Shown: positions 18,001 to 24,936 of the stretch, one piece after another
Layout: each line of letters begins with the position of its first letter
Position numbering within the stretch: position 1 is the first letter of the stretch
Origin: Christensenella minuta
GTDB lineage: Bacteria > Bacillota > Clostridia > Christensenellales > Christensenellaceae
Direction of reading: 5' to 3'
Assembly: GCF_003628755.1 (NCBI RefSeq)
Contig: NZ_CP029256.1
Location: forward strand, 2,809,585 to 2,873,584
DNA length: 64,000 nucleotides
Made by a program: the position numbers and the translations under genes
The notes under the pieces: model-generated
Told to the model about the DNA's origin: nothing
Database searches by the model: none
Seen by the model: the letters and a program-made list of their open reading frames with translations, nothing else

Positions 18001-18543
18001 CTATCTCAGTTTGATAAATTCACAGTTGCCGTCCGGGCAGGCCCTCCGCCACATTTTGGCGGTCATGCACTGCAAGGACACGTCGTAATATTTTCCGCCG
18101 AGGAGCACGTGGTCAACGAGCACTCCTTCCTGCACGCATCCGTTTTCTGAACGGCGGCCCACCGCGCAGTGGTTCTCTGTAAAGGCGGTAAAAGTAACTT
18201 TGTTAAATCCAAGCTCCATGAACACATGGTGATAGATGCTTCGTTCGAGAAGTGCGGACAGCTCGTCCGTATCGTCCGCCGGATCGTGCACATAATAGCT
18301 CCATCCGCAGCGCTTGTTCTCGAGGTTGATGTCCACAATGGCCAGCACGCCGATCGGCGTGTTGTCACGACGCACGATCCAGTGCGTCGTGAACGGGTCA
18401 CCTCTCCGCTCCCCGATCCAGCGGAACTGCCCCGCGAGAGACATCTGCACATCGCATGCAAGAAATTCCCGGGCGCTTTCCCCCGCCATCCATTCGGAGA
18501 GCAATCCGATTTCTTCCTGTCCGATTTTTGTGCAGCTTATCAT
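18001..18543 (-). CDS. GNAT-family N-acetyltransferase
   Basis: A 180-residue acetyltransferase of the GNAT fold, RimJ/RimL- or PseH-like in order of motifs. The beta-4/alpha-3 region reads PIGVLAIVDINLENKRCGWSYYV, and the core ends in NKVTFTAFTENHCAVGRRSENGCVQEGVL, the usual pattern after the acetyl-CoA site. The C-terminal 25 residues carry three cysteines, unusual for this group. The acceptor is unknown: a ribosomal protein, a nucleotide sugar or an amino acid are all possible. It is a single gene on the minus strand with a poor ribosome site. Confidence 0.85.
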   Translation of the reverse strand: MISCTKIGQEEIGLLSEWMAGESAREFLACDVQMSLAGQFRWIGERRGDPFTTHWIVRRDNTPIGVLAIVDINLENKRCGWSYYVHDPADDTDELSALLERSIYHHVFMELGFNKVTFTAFTENHCAVGRRSENGCVQEGVLVDHVLLGGKYYDVSLQCMTAKMWRRACPDGNCEFIKLR

Positions 18544-18653
18544 TGCCGTTACCGTCCTGTCCTGCTTGGGTTATTCTTTGTATAAACGAAAGAGGGGATG
18601 GCTAAACGGGATTATTTGCCTTATCATGGAATTATTCCGGAGGAGGACAGCAT

Positions 18654-19199
18654 ATGCAAAAAACAGGCCGGCTTTTTATCGCGGCAGAGCTGCCCGCGAA
18701 TTTGACAGGAGAACTTGCGGCGGCGGCAAAGAGGCTGCGGGAGAAGATCGGCGCGCGCTGGCCGCGCAGGGAAAACTATCATGTAACGCTCGCGTTCCTC
18801 GGGGAAACGGAGCTTGCGCGCGCTGCGCAGGTCGGCCACATCATTTCCCGCGCCGCAGACGGCGTGGGGCCGGTCCGCGTTTCCCTTTCGGAGCTTGGCT
18901 TTTTCGGAAAGCAAAACGATGCGGTCCTGTGGTGCGGCCTTTCGGGGACGCAGCCGCTCGAGGATTTGGCGGGAAAGATCCGCGCGGGCCTTGCAAAAGC
19001 CGGACTCCCTTTCGATGGGAAACCGCTGCGCCCGCATATCACCCTCGCCCGCAGAGCCGGGGTCTCCGCCGCTGCACTCAAGGCGTTTTCTCCCGCGCGG
19101 GAAGAAGGAACGGTCGATAAAATTACGCTCTTCCTCAGCACGCGGAAGAACGGGTGCCTTGTATACCGGCCTTTATTTGCATATCATCTCGGCGGATAA
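18654..19199 (+). CDS. thpR: RNA 2',3'-cyclic phosphodiesterase
   Basis: A 181-residue 2H phosphoesterase (formerly 2'-5' RNA ligase LigT). The two catalytic tetrapeptides are in place, HVTL at residues 43-46 and HITL at 128-131, with the family spacing. The enzyme opens 2',3'-cyclic phosphates at RNA ends to 2'-phosphates. The ATG follows GGAGGAGG by 7 bases. It is a single gene in the cytoplasmic housekeeping set; its physiological RNA is unknown in most bacteria. Confidence 0.93.
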   Translation: MQKTGRLFIAAELPANLTGELAAAAKRLREKIGARWPRRENYHVTLAFLGETELARAAQVGHIISRAADGVGPVRVSLSELGFFGKQNDAVLWCGLSGTQPLEDLAGKIRAGLAKAGLPFDGKPLRPHITLARRAGVSAAALKAFSPAREEGTVDKITLFLSTRKNGCLVYRPLFAYHLGG

Positions 19200-19267
19200 T
19201 TGTTTCCCGCCTATGTGTTTGCGGTATCAATAGGATCGGAGTATAATGCTGTCTTGAGGTGAAAAAA

Positions 19268-21007
19268 TTGTCGGTAATGAAAAGCTTTGTCAGTTATTAT
19301 AAACCATACCGCGGTCTTTTTTATTTTGATATGTTTTGTGCGCTCGTGGTGTCCGTGGTAGACCTCGCGTTCCCGCAGATCCTCAATTTCCTGACGGACG
19401 GCCTGTATACCCAGGATGCGGACGTGATTTTAAGGTCCCTGTGGATCGTTGCCGTTTCGCTGGTCGCGATGTATGTGGTCCGCTACGGCTGCCAATATTT
19501 CATCACTACCTGGGGGCATGTGATGGGCGCGCGTATGGAAAGCGATATGAGGCAGGACCTTTTCGACCAGATGCAGCGTCTTTCCTTTTCCTACTATGAT
19601 AAAAACAATACGGGCGATATGATGTCGCGCCTTGTGTCAGACCTGTTCGACATTTCAGAGCTTGCGCACCACGGCCCGGAAAATATCTTTATTTCCGCAC
19701 TGAAGATCATAGGATCGTTTGTACTGCTGATGACGATCAACGTGCCCATGACGCTGATCCTGCTTGCGGTCACCATCGTGATGATCCTGTTCAGCCTGAG
19801 CAAAAACAAGAAGATGCGCGCCGTCTTTATGGATAACCGCAGGAAAATATCGAATGTCAACAAGCAGGTGCAGGACAGCCTCGCGGGCATCCGCGTGGTC
19901 AAATCCTTTGCCAATGAAGATATCGAGCGCAGGAAATTCGAGCACAGCAACCTCGAGTTCCTCGATTCCAAACAAAGCAGCTATAAGATCATGGGAACGT
20001 TCCAGGCGGGGAACAACTTTTTTACCGGGCTTTTGTATACGGCGGTGCTCGTCTCGGGCGGTTTTTTCATCGCAGGCGGCGCCCTGCGTGTGACTGATCT
20101 TGCGATCTATGCCCTCTATATCGGAATTTTCGTTGCGCCGATCGATGTGCTGATCAATTTCACGGAGCAATTCCAGAAGGGCTTCGCGGGCTTTAAGCGC
20201 TTCCTCGAAATCGTGCGCACCGAACCTGAGGTGAGGGATAAGCCCGGTGCGCAGCCCTTAAAGAACGTCGTGGGCAACATCAAATACAGCGGCGTATCCT
20301 TTGCGTACGACGAGGGGACCCACGTCTTCAGAAATATCGACGTAGAGATCGGGGCCGGGAGAACCATAGCGCTCGTGGGGCCGTCGGGCGGCGGCAAAAC
20401 CACCTTTTGTTCCCTGCTTCCCCGGTTTTACGATGTCACGGCAGGCTCCGTTTCCATCGACGGACAGGACGTGCGGGATGTGACCTTAAAATCCTTGCGG
20501 AGCGCCATCGGCATCGTGCAGCAGGATGTGTATATGTTCGGCGGCACCATCCGGGACAATATTGCCTATGGCAAGCCGGGCGCAACGGACGATGAGGTTG
20601 TGCGTGCGGCAAAAGACGCCAACATCCATGATTTTATCATGAGCCTTGAGGACGGTTACGGCACCAGTGTGGGCGAACGCGGCGTGCGTCTCTCAGGCGG
20701 GCAGAAACAGCGTATCGCCATTGCGCGCGTCTTTTTGAAAAACCCGCGGATACTGATTCTCGACGAGGCGACGTCTGCGCTCGATAATGAGAGCGAACGG
20801 CATATCCAGCTTTCTCTGGAGAAGCTGTCGCAGGACAGGACTACAATCGTAATCGCGCATCGGCTTTCGACGATCCGGAATGCGGATGAAATTATTGTGA
20901 TGAGCGCGGACGGCATTCGGGAGCGCGGCACGCACGAAGAGCTGCTGGAGAAGAAAGGACTGTACGCAAGCTATTACAATATGCAGTTCGAGGGGCTGGA
21001 GGACTGA
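19268..21007 (+). CDS. ABC transporter, fused permease/ATPase (exporter type)
   Basis: A half-transporter with an N-terminal six-helix membrane domain (about 10-320) and a C-terminal nucleotide-binding domain: Walker A GPSGGGKTT, Q-loop QQDVYMF, signature LSGGQKQR, Walker B ILILDEATSALD, and the switch His in IVIAHRLSTI. It works as a homodimer or with a partner not present here; MsbA/LmrA-type exporters move lipids or drugs outward. The start is chosen at the TTG at 19268, 6 bases behind GAGGTG; a GTG at 19259 and an ATG at 19277 are alternatives. It overlaps the NUDIX gene by one base (TGATG). Confidence 0.93.
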   Translation: MSVMKSFVSYYKPYRGLFYFDMFCALVVSVVDLAFPQILNFLTDGLYTQDADVILRSLWIVAVSLVAMYVVRYGCQYFITTWGHVMGARMESDMRQDLFDQMQRLSFSYYDKNNTGDMMSRLVSDLFDISELAHHGPENIFISALKIIGSFVLLMTINVPMTLILLAVTIVMILFSLSKNKKMRAVFMDNRRKISNVNKQVQDSLAGIRVVKSFANEDIERRKFEHSNLEFLDSKQSSYKIMGTFQAGNNFFTGLLYTAVLVSGGFFIAGGALRVTDLAIYALYIGIFVAPIDVLINFTEQFQKGFAGFKRFLEIVRTEPEVRDKPGAQPLKNVVGNIKYSGVSFAYDEGTHVFRNIDVEIGAGRTIALVGPSGGGKTTFCSLLPRFYDVTAGSVSIDGQDVRDVTLKSLRSAIGIVQQDVYMFGGTIRDNIAYGKPGATDDEVVRAAKDANIHDFIMSLEDGYGTSVGERGVRLSGGQKQRIAIARVFLKNPRILILDEATSALDNESERHIQLSLEKLSQDRTTIVIAHRLSTIRNADEIIVMSADGIRERGTHEELLEKKGLYASYYNMQFEGLED

Positions 21008-21390
21008 TGGTAAAGGTAGTCGCGGCGGTGATCGAGCAGGACGGCAGGATCCTTATCTGCCGGCGTAGAAATAAGGACGGCAGCGCGGGAAAATGGGAAT
21101 TTCCCGGCGGCAAGCAAGAGCTGGGAGAAACGGAGCAGGAATGCCTCGTGCGGGAGCTGAGGGAGGAACTGTGCCTTGTGGTGCGGCCGGGGGAAAAAAT
21201 AGAGACCGTCCGCCACGATTACGGCGGTTTCTCGGTCGAAGTCGCGTTTTACCGGGCGGAGGCGCTTTGCGGGGAAATGAAGCTGATGGTTCATGCGGAC
21301 GCCGTGTGGACGCAAAAAAAGGAGCTTTGCAGCTATGATTTTCTGGAAGCGGATATCGGATTTGTAAGATGGTTAGCGGAGAGTAAATGA
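21007..21390 (+). CDS. NUDIX hydrolase (MutT-like)
   Basis: A 127-residue NUDIX pyrophosphohydrolase. The Nudix box runs from about residue 34 to 56, GGKQELGETE followed by REELCL, and matches GX5EX7REUXEEXGU except for Cys at the last Gly. The ICRRRNKDGSAGKWEFPGG context is typical of MutT-type enzymes that clean up 8-oxo-dGTP or related nucleotides. It is translationally coupled on both sides: its start overlaps the ABC exporter stop and its stop overlaps the PatB gene start. The link between the three functions is not evident. Confidence 0.9.
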   Translation: MVKVVAAVIEQDGRILICRRRNKDGSAGKWEFPGGKQELGETEQECLVRELREELCLVVRPGEKIETVRHDYGGFSVEVAFYRAEALCGEMKLMVHADAVWTQKKELCSYDFLEADIGFVRWLAESK

Positions 21391-22559
21391 TGAAATATGA
21401 TTTTGAAACATGTACTGACAAACGAAACAGCGGCTCCGTAAAATGGCGGGACATGCTGGAAAAACAGCCGGACGTACCGGAGGGCGTCGTGCCGCTTTCG
21501 GTTGCGGATATGGAATTTAAAACAGCCCCGGAGATCACAGCCGGCCTTAAGGAATACATTGAAACGCAGGCGCTCGGGTATACCGAGGCGACGGATACCT
21601 ATTACGATGCGGTGGCCGGATGGATGAAGGACCGCCACGGCTGGGACGTAAAGCGGGAATGGATCGTGACGACCCCGGGTATCGTGCTTGCGCTCGGCCT
21701 TGCCGTGCGCGCGTTTACACAGCCGGGCGAAGGCGTCATCATCATGACGCCCGTCTATTATCCTTTCTATATGGTGGTGGAAAAGCAGGGCAGGAAACTT
21801 GCGGAAAATGAACTTAAAAACCGTGCGGGCCGCTATGAAATCGACTTTGACGGCCTCGAGAAAAAAGCGGAAGACCCGAACAATAGAATGCTCCTGCTGT
21901 GCAGCCCGCATAACCCGGTCGGCCGCGTGTGGACCCGGGAAGAGCTTGCCCGCGTAAGCGAGATTTGCGCGCGGAACGGCGTGCTTGTGGTTGCCGACGA
22001 GATTCATCACGACCTTATTATGCCCGGTTATTCCCATACCGTGTTCACTCAGGCGGGAGATCCGGAAAATGTCATTGTATGCACCGCGCCCAGCAAAACA
22101 TTCAATCTAGCGGGTATGCAGGTATCGAATATCATCATCCCAAACGAAGGACTGCGCAGGCGGTTCCGCAACTATAAAGCCGAGAGCGGCCTCAGGGAAC
22201 TGGGAGCGCTTTCCTACCGCGCGTGCGAACTGGCGTATACGCGCTGCGCGGGGTGGCTTAACGGGCTGCTTGCCGTGCTGGATGAAAACCGCAGGCTTAC
22301 GGAGCGGTTCGCGGCACAGGAGCTAGGAAGGGCGCACGTCACGCAGCTTGAAGGGACATACCTGCAATGGATCGACCTGCGGGCTTACGGGCTTACGGGA
22401 AAGGAACTGGAACGGAAGATGCTCGGCGCGCACCTCTTTCTCGACGAAGGGTATATTTTTGGAAAAACGGGCGCGGGCTTCGAGCGCATCAACATCGCCT
22501 GTCCTTCCCGGGTGCTTGAAGAGGCGCTTTCCCGGATGAAAGACGCACTCGAAAAATAA
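21387..22559 (+). CDS. MalY/PatB-family PLP aminotransferase (C-S lyase)
   Basis: A 390-residue fold-type I PLP enzyme of the MalY/PatB branch, whose best-known activity is cystathionine beta-lyase (cystathionine to homocysteine, pyruvate and ammonia). The opening CTDKRNSGSVKW and LSVADMEF are family hallmarks; CSPHNPVGR and the PLP lysine Lys237 in APSKTFNLAG are intact, with the phosphate-binding Arg region near RRFRNYK. Start ATG at 21387, with a second ATG directly behind it. It is the last gene of the exporter/NUDIX operon. Transamination instead of beta-elimination cannot be excluded. Confidence 0.92.
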   Translation: MMKYDFETCTDKRNSGSVKWRDMLEKQPDVPEGVVPLSVADMEFKTAPEITAGLKEYIETQALGYTEATDTYYDAVAGWMKDRHGWDVKREWIVTTPGIVLALGLAVRAFTQPGEGVIIMTPVYYPFYMVVEKQGRKLAENELKNRAGRYEIDFDGLEKKAEDPNNRMLLLCSPHNPVGRVWTREELARVSEICARNGVLVVADEIHHDLIMPGYSHTVFTQAGDPENVIVCTAPSKTFNLAGMQVSNIIIPNEGLRRRFRNYKAESGLRELGALSYRACELAYTRCAGWLNGLLAVLDENRRLTERFAAQELGRAHVTQLEGTYLQWIDLRAYGLTGKELERKMLGAHLFLDEGYIFGKTGAGFERINIACPSRVLEEALSRMKDALEK

Positions 22560-22583
22560 AGTTTAGAGACAGGGAAAACAGGT

Positions 22584-22756
22584 TATTATAAAATGAAGGG
22601 TCAGCTATGGGTGCAAACCTGTAGTTGATTTTTCTGTAGCCAACAGATAAACGGCGGCGTGTACAACGCGCTGCAAAATGTATGCTGCATAGCAGTTTTC
22701 TGCAAAGGGTTCACCGTTAACCATTTGAGGAACTGTAGTAATAAATAAGGAGTGTG
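22584..22756 (+). ncRNA. Possible structured leader before a 44-residue gene
   Basis: Downstream of an AT-rich -10-like run (TATTATAAAAT from 22584) the sequence can fold well. CGGCGTG / CGCGCTG pair around TACAA (near 22655), TGCAAAA pairs with TTTT-TGCA around an inner GCTGC-ATA-GCAG, and AACGG (near 22650) pairs with CCGTT (near 22710), closing a branched structure. No known riboswitch class was recognised. It could be a leader of the small gene or a separate small RNA. Evidence is manual pairing only. Confidence 0.35.
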
Positions 22757-22891
22757 ATGGATATGAAGGACAGGAAAATGTCCAAGGCTGTCACAGATTC
22801 CGATTTTCGCAGGCTCGTGGAGAGCAAGAATGTCAGAAAAGCTGTGATGGTAAAAGACGGAAAAGTATTCAAATATGGGTACGACAAATAA
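22757..22891 (+). CDS. Small basic protein, 44 residues
   Basis: A short frame, MDMKDRKMSKAVTDSDF..., ending VKDGKVFKYGYDK. AAGGAG stands at 22747-22752, 4 bases from the first ATG and 10 from an in-frame ATG at 22763. A strong terminator begins right at the stop codon, so this is a self-contained transcription unit, which makes a real gene likely despite its size. The peptide is rich in Lys and Asp, with no membrane segment and no cysteine. I do not recognise a family and propose no function. Confidence 0.65.
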   Translation: MDMKDRKMSKAVTDSDFRRLVESKNVRKAVMVKDGKVFKYGYDK

Positions 22892-22923
22892 ACCGCGCGC
22901 GGATCACCGCTCGCGGTTTTTTG
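22891..22923 (+). terminator. Terminator of the 44-residue gene
   Basis: AACCGCG / CGCGGTT with inner GCGG / CCGC, followed by T6. Confidence 0.88.
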
Positions 22924-23184
22924 TTGTCTGGGTCATGAAACCTTTCCTACAGCCTTTTGAATAAAAAATTGGGACAATACTGCGGGCTGCATACTGCGTT
23001 TCATTTTTTGCGGCCCGCAATAGGGCGCCTCCAATAATTTACAAATATATTACATAAATATGAAAATATTGTAAATAAAACACCTGCTTTCCGTCATATT
23101 GTGTTATGCTGAAAACGCAGGAAAGAGAAATACGGTCGTGAACGGAGCGGTCAAATAACGGATCAAATGAAAGGAGCAGGAAAA

Positions 23185-23613
23185 ATGACGGGAAACGAAC
23201 TCGCAATGAGAGAGGATATTACGGTGGCAAAACGGGAAAGCTATGGGACGGTTGCGTTTGCAAGCGAGGTGATCGCCACCCTTGCCGGACTCGCGGCGGT
23301 GGACGTTCCGGGGGTCGCGGGAATGAGCGGAGGCTTTGTGGACGGGCTTGTGGAACTTTTAGGGCGCAGGAACCTTTCCAAAGGCATTAAGGTAGAGCTT
23401 GGGCAGAAGGAGGTTGCCGTCGATGCGGCGATCATTGTGGAATATGGGAAATCGATTCCCGAGATTGCCGGAATGATCCAATCAGGCGTAAAACGGGCGA
23501 TTGAAAGCATGACGGGACTTAAGGTAACGCAGGTGAACGTCCGCATACAGGGCCTGAAACTTGAGGCGCAGGCGCAGCCGGCCGGAGAACCGGAGCTAGC
23601 AAGGGTAAACTAG
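23185..23613 (+). CDS. Asp23/Gls24-family envelope stress protein
   Basis: A 142-residue protein of the Asp23 (alkaline shock protein 23/Gls24) family. The start at 23185 (MTGNELAMRED) is 8 bases after AAGGAG; the upstream in-frame ATG at 23167 lacks a site. The core GTVAFASEVIATLAGLAAVDVPGV, the GRRNLSKGIKVELG and VNVRIQGLKLE stretches are the family pattern. Such proteins lie under the membrane, held by small membrane partners, and respond to cell-envelope stress. No AmaP-like anchor is next to it. It is monocistronic, ending in a very long perfect hairpin. Confidence 0.92.
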   Translation: MTGNELAMREDITVAKRESYGTVAFASEVIATLAGLAAVDVPGVAGMSGGFVDGLVELLGRRNLSKGIKVELGQKEVAVDAAIIVEYGKSIPEIAGMIQSGVKRAIESMTGLKVTQVNVRIQGLKLEAQAQPAGEPELARVN

Positions 23614-23631
23614 ACCCTTTTTACATAGGAT

Positions 23632-23666
23632 AGGGAAAAGCACAGGAGCCTCCTGTGCTTTTCCCT
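23632..23666 (+). terminator. Long perfect hairpin after the Asp23 gene
   Basis: A 17-base inverted repeat (AGGGAAAAGCACAGGAG and its complement) with a single central base. The T4 inside the 3' arm serves as the tail. Confidence 0.75.
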
Positions 23667-23720
23667 GTGCGGGGCAAACCAAAAGGAGTGAGGAGTGAGG
23701 ATCATATTTGCCGGAAAGGA

Positions 23721-23749
23721 TTGACAAGAGATCGAAAGTATGATAAATT
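23721..23749 (+). promoter_or_regulatory. Promoter of the DUF3793/flavodoxin operon
   Basis: TTGACA at 23721-23726, a 17-base spacer and TAAATT at 23744-23749. The predicted start, near 23756, falls inside the first palindrome. Confidence 0.6.
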
Positions 23750-23754
23750 ACCAT

Positions 23755-23774
23755 TAGTTAGCAATCGCTAACTA
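23755..23774 (+). promoter_or_regulatory. Palindromic operator, copy 1 (iron-regulator-like)
   Basis: TAGTTAGC-AATC-GCTAACTA, a perfect 8+4+8 palindrome over the predicted start site. The TTAG-TTAG half-site resembles DtxR/IdeR-type metal-regulator boxes. Exactly 60 bases before copy 2. Confidence 0.6.
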
Positions 23775-23782
23775 TAAAATGC

Positions 23783-23808
23783 GCGTACGGAAGTACGCAT
23801 ACTTTTTT
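23783..23808 (+). terminator. Hairpin with T6 between the two operators
   Basis: GCGTAC-GGAA-GTACGC followed by ATAC and T6. It sits in the leader of the DUF3793 operon and looks like a weak terminator or attenuator. Confidence 0.45.
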
Positions 23809-23811
23809 GGG

Positions 23812-23837
23812 ATATAGTTAGCAATCGCTAACTATAT
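23812..23837 (+). promoter_or_regulatory. Palindromic operator, copy 2
   Basis: A perfect palindrome with 11-base arms (ATATAGTTAGC and its complement) around AATC. Its last base is adjacent to the ribosome site GGAAGGA, so as RNA it would also form a hairpin beside the ribosome site. Confidence 0.6.
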
Positions 23838-23851
23838 GGAAGGATAATTGC

Positions 23852-24412
23852 ATGGACGAAATGGAAATGACGGTCGCCTATCATTGCGCGCCCGCGCTCG
23901 CGGGGATCAAGCCCTCTAATTTGGTTTCCTTTTGCAGCAAAAAGCATTCCGATCTCGACGCGCGTATCGCCGCATGGAATACGCAGCTGAATCCGAGCGG
24001 TATCTATTTTGAAAAAATATGCAAGTGCAGAAAAAGGGTGCTTGTCCTCGTTTACCGCAGGAAAAATATGGAAGCCCTGCTTGCGGAGAAAGATGTTGCC
24101 GCAGAACTTGGAAAAGCGGGATATCCTGCCGGGGAAGGGCTCGAAGCGGTCATTGGTCACCTTAAAACAAGGCTTTCAGCAAACGGCGGTTTCCCGCATG
24201 AGGTGGGGCTGTTCCTGGGATATCCGCTTGAAGATGTGCACGGCTTTGTCAGGAGCGGGGGCCGGAACTATAAGCTGAACGGTTATTGGAAAGTATATTC
24301 CGACGAGCAGAAGGCAAGGGAGCTGTTCCGGCGGTATACGAAATGCAGGAAAGCGGTGTGCGCCCGAATGGGGATGGGAATGTCGATCGCGCGGCTGTTC
24401 GCTGCTGCGTAA
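23852..24412 (+). CDS. DUF3793 family protein
   Basis: A 186-residue soluble protein of the DUF3793 family. The family pattern is visible: HCAPALAGIKPSNLVSF near the start, KICKCRKRVLVLVYR in the middle, and HEVGLFLGYPLEDVHGF and GYWKVYSDEQKARELFRRYTKC in the C-terminal half. Members are found in anaerobes next to flavodoxins and iron-uptake genes; here the flavodoxin gene follows after 24 bases. The function is unknown. Control by the twin palindromes upstream suggests a response to metal supply. Several cysteines (Cys in CKC, CRKAVC) could bind metal, but this is a guess. Confidence 0.85.
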   Translation: MDEMEMTVAYHCAPALAGIKPSNLVSFCSKKHSDLDARIAAWNTQLNPSGIYFEKICKCRKRVLVLVYRRKNMEALLAEKDVAAELGKAGYPAGEGLEAVIGHLKTRLSANGGFPHEVGLFLGYPLEDVHGFVRSGGRNYKLNGYWKVYSDEQKARELFRRYTKCRKAVCARMGMGMSIARLFAAA

Positions 24413-24436
24413 AAAATAGTTTGAGGAGGAATCATC

Positions 24437-24868
24437 ATGGGTAAAAAAGCAGTGGTTTATTGGAGCCTTACAGGCAACACGGAGCAAATGGCAAATGCGG
24501 TCTTCGAGGGCGCTAAGGAGGCGGGAGCAGATGTGGAGCTGCTGAAATTCTCGGATACCAGCGTAGACGATGTGCTCGGGTTTGACGCCGTTGCGCTCGG
24601 TTGCCCGGCTATGGGCAATGAAGTGCTCGAAGAGGGCGAGGTAGAGCCGTTTTTCACCGAAATGGAAGGGAAAATGGCAGGCAAGAAAATCGCGCTGTTT
24701 GGCTCGTACGATTGGGGCGGCGGCGAATGGATGCGCGAATGGGAAAAGCGTGTTTCCGCCGGAGGCGCGACGCTCCTTTCCGGTGAAGGGCTGATCGTAA
24801 ACAATGAACCCGACGAATTCGCCGTCGGCGAATGCAAAAAACTCGGTCAGGCGCTGGCAAACGCCTGA
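24437..24868 (+). CDS. Short-chain flavodoxin
   Basis: A 143-residue FMN electron carrier. The phosphate-binding loop reads YWSLTGNTEQMANAV (residues 9-23), the 60-loop region GCPAMGNE, and the 90-loop GSYDWGGGEWM, all typical of clostridial flavodoxins. Flavodoxins replace ferredoxin when iron is scarce. The gene lies 24 bases behind the DUF3793 gene and shares its promoter and palindromic operators, which fits iron-responsive control. GAGGAGG precedes the ATG. It ends in a bidirectional terminator. Confidence 0.95.
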   Translation: MGKKAVVYWSLTGNTEQMANAVFEGAKEAGADVELLKFSDTSVDDVLGFDAVALGCPAMGNEVLEEGEVEPFFTEMEGKMAGKKIALFGSYDWGGGEWMREWEKRVSAGGATLLSGEGLIVNNEPDEFAVGECKKLGQALANA

Positions 24869-24884
24869 CCCTCTCCATAGGATA

Positions 24885-24912
24885 TGAAAAAGAGCCTTAA
24901 GGCTCTTTTTCA
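24885..24912. terminator. Bidirectional terminator
   Basis: TGAAAAAGAGCC-TTAA-GGCTCTTTTTCA, between the flavodoxin gene and the convergent lipoprotein gene. Confidence 0.9.
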
Positions 24913-24936
24913 TTTGCGTTTTTATCGAATGCAGTT

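Noticed and set aside
22600-22740. c-di-GMP or other known riboswitch before the 44-residue gene
   Set aside because: GGGTGCAAACC looked tempting, but the conserved core of the c-di-GMP-I and -II classes does not follow.
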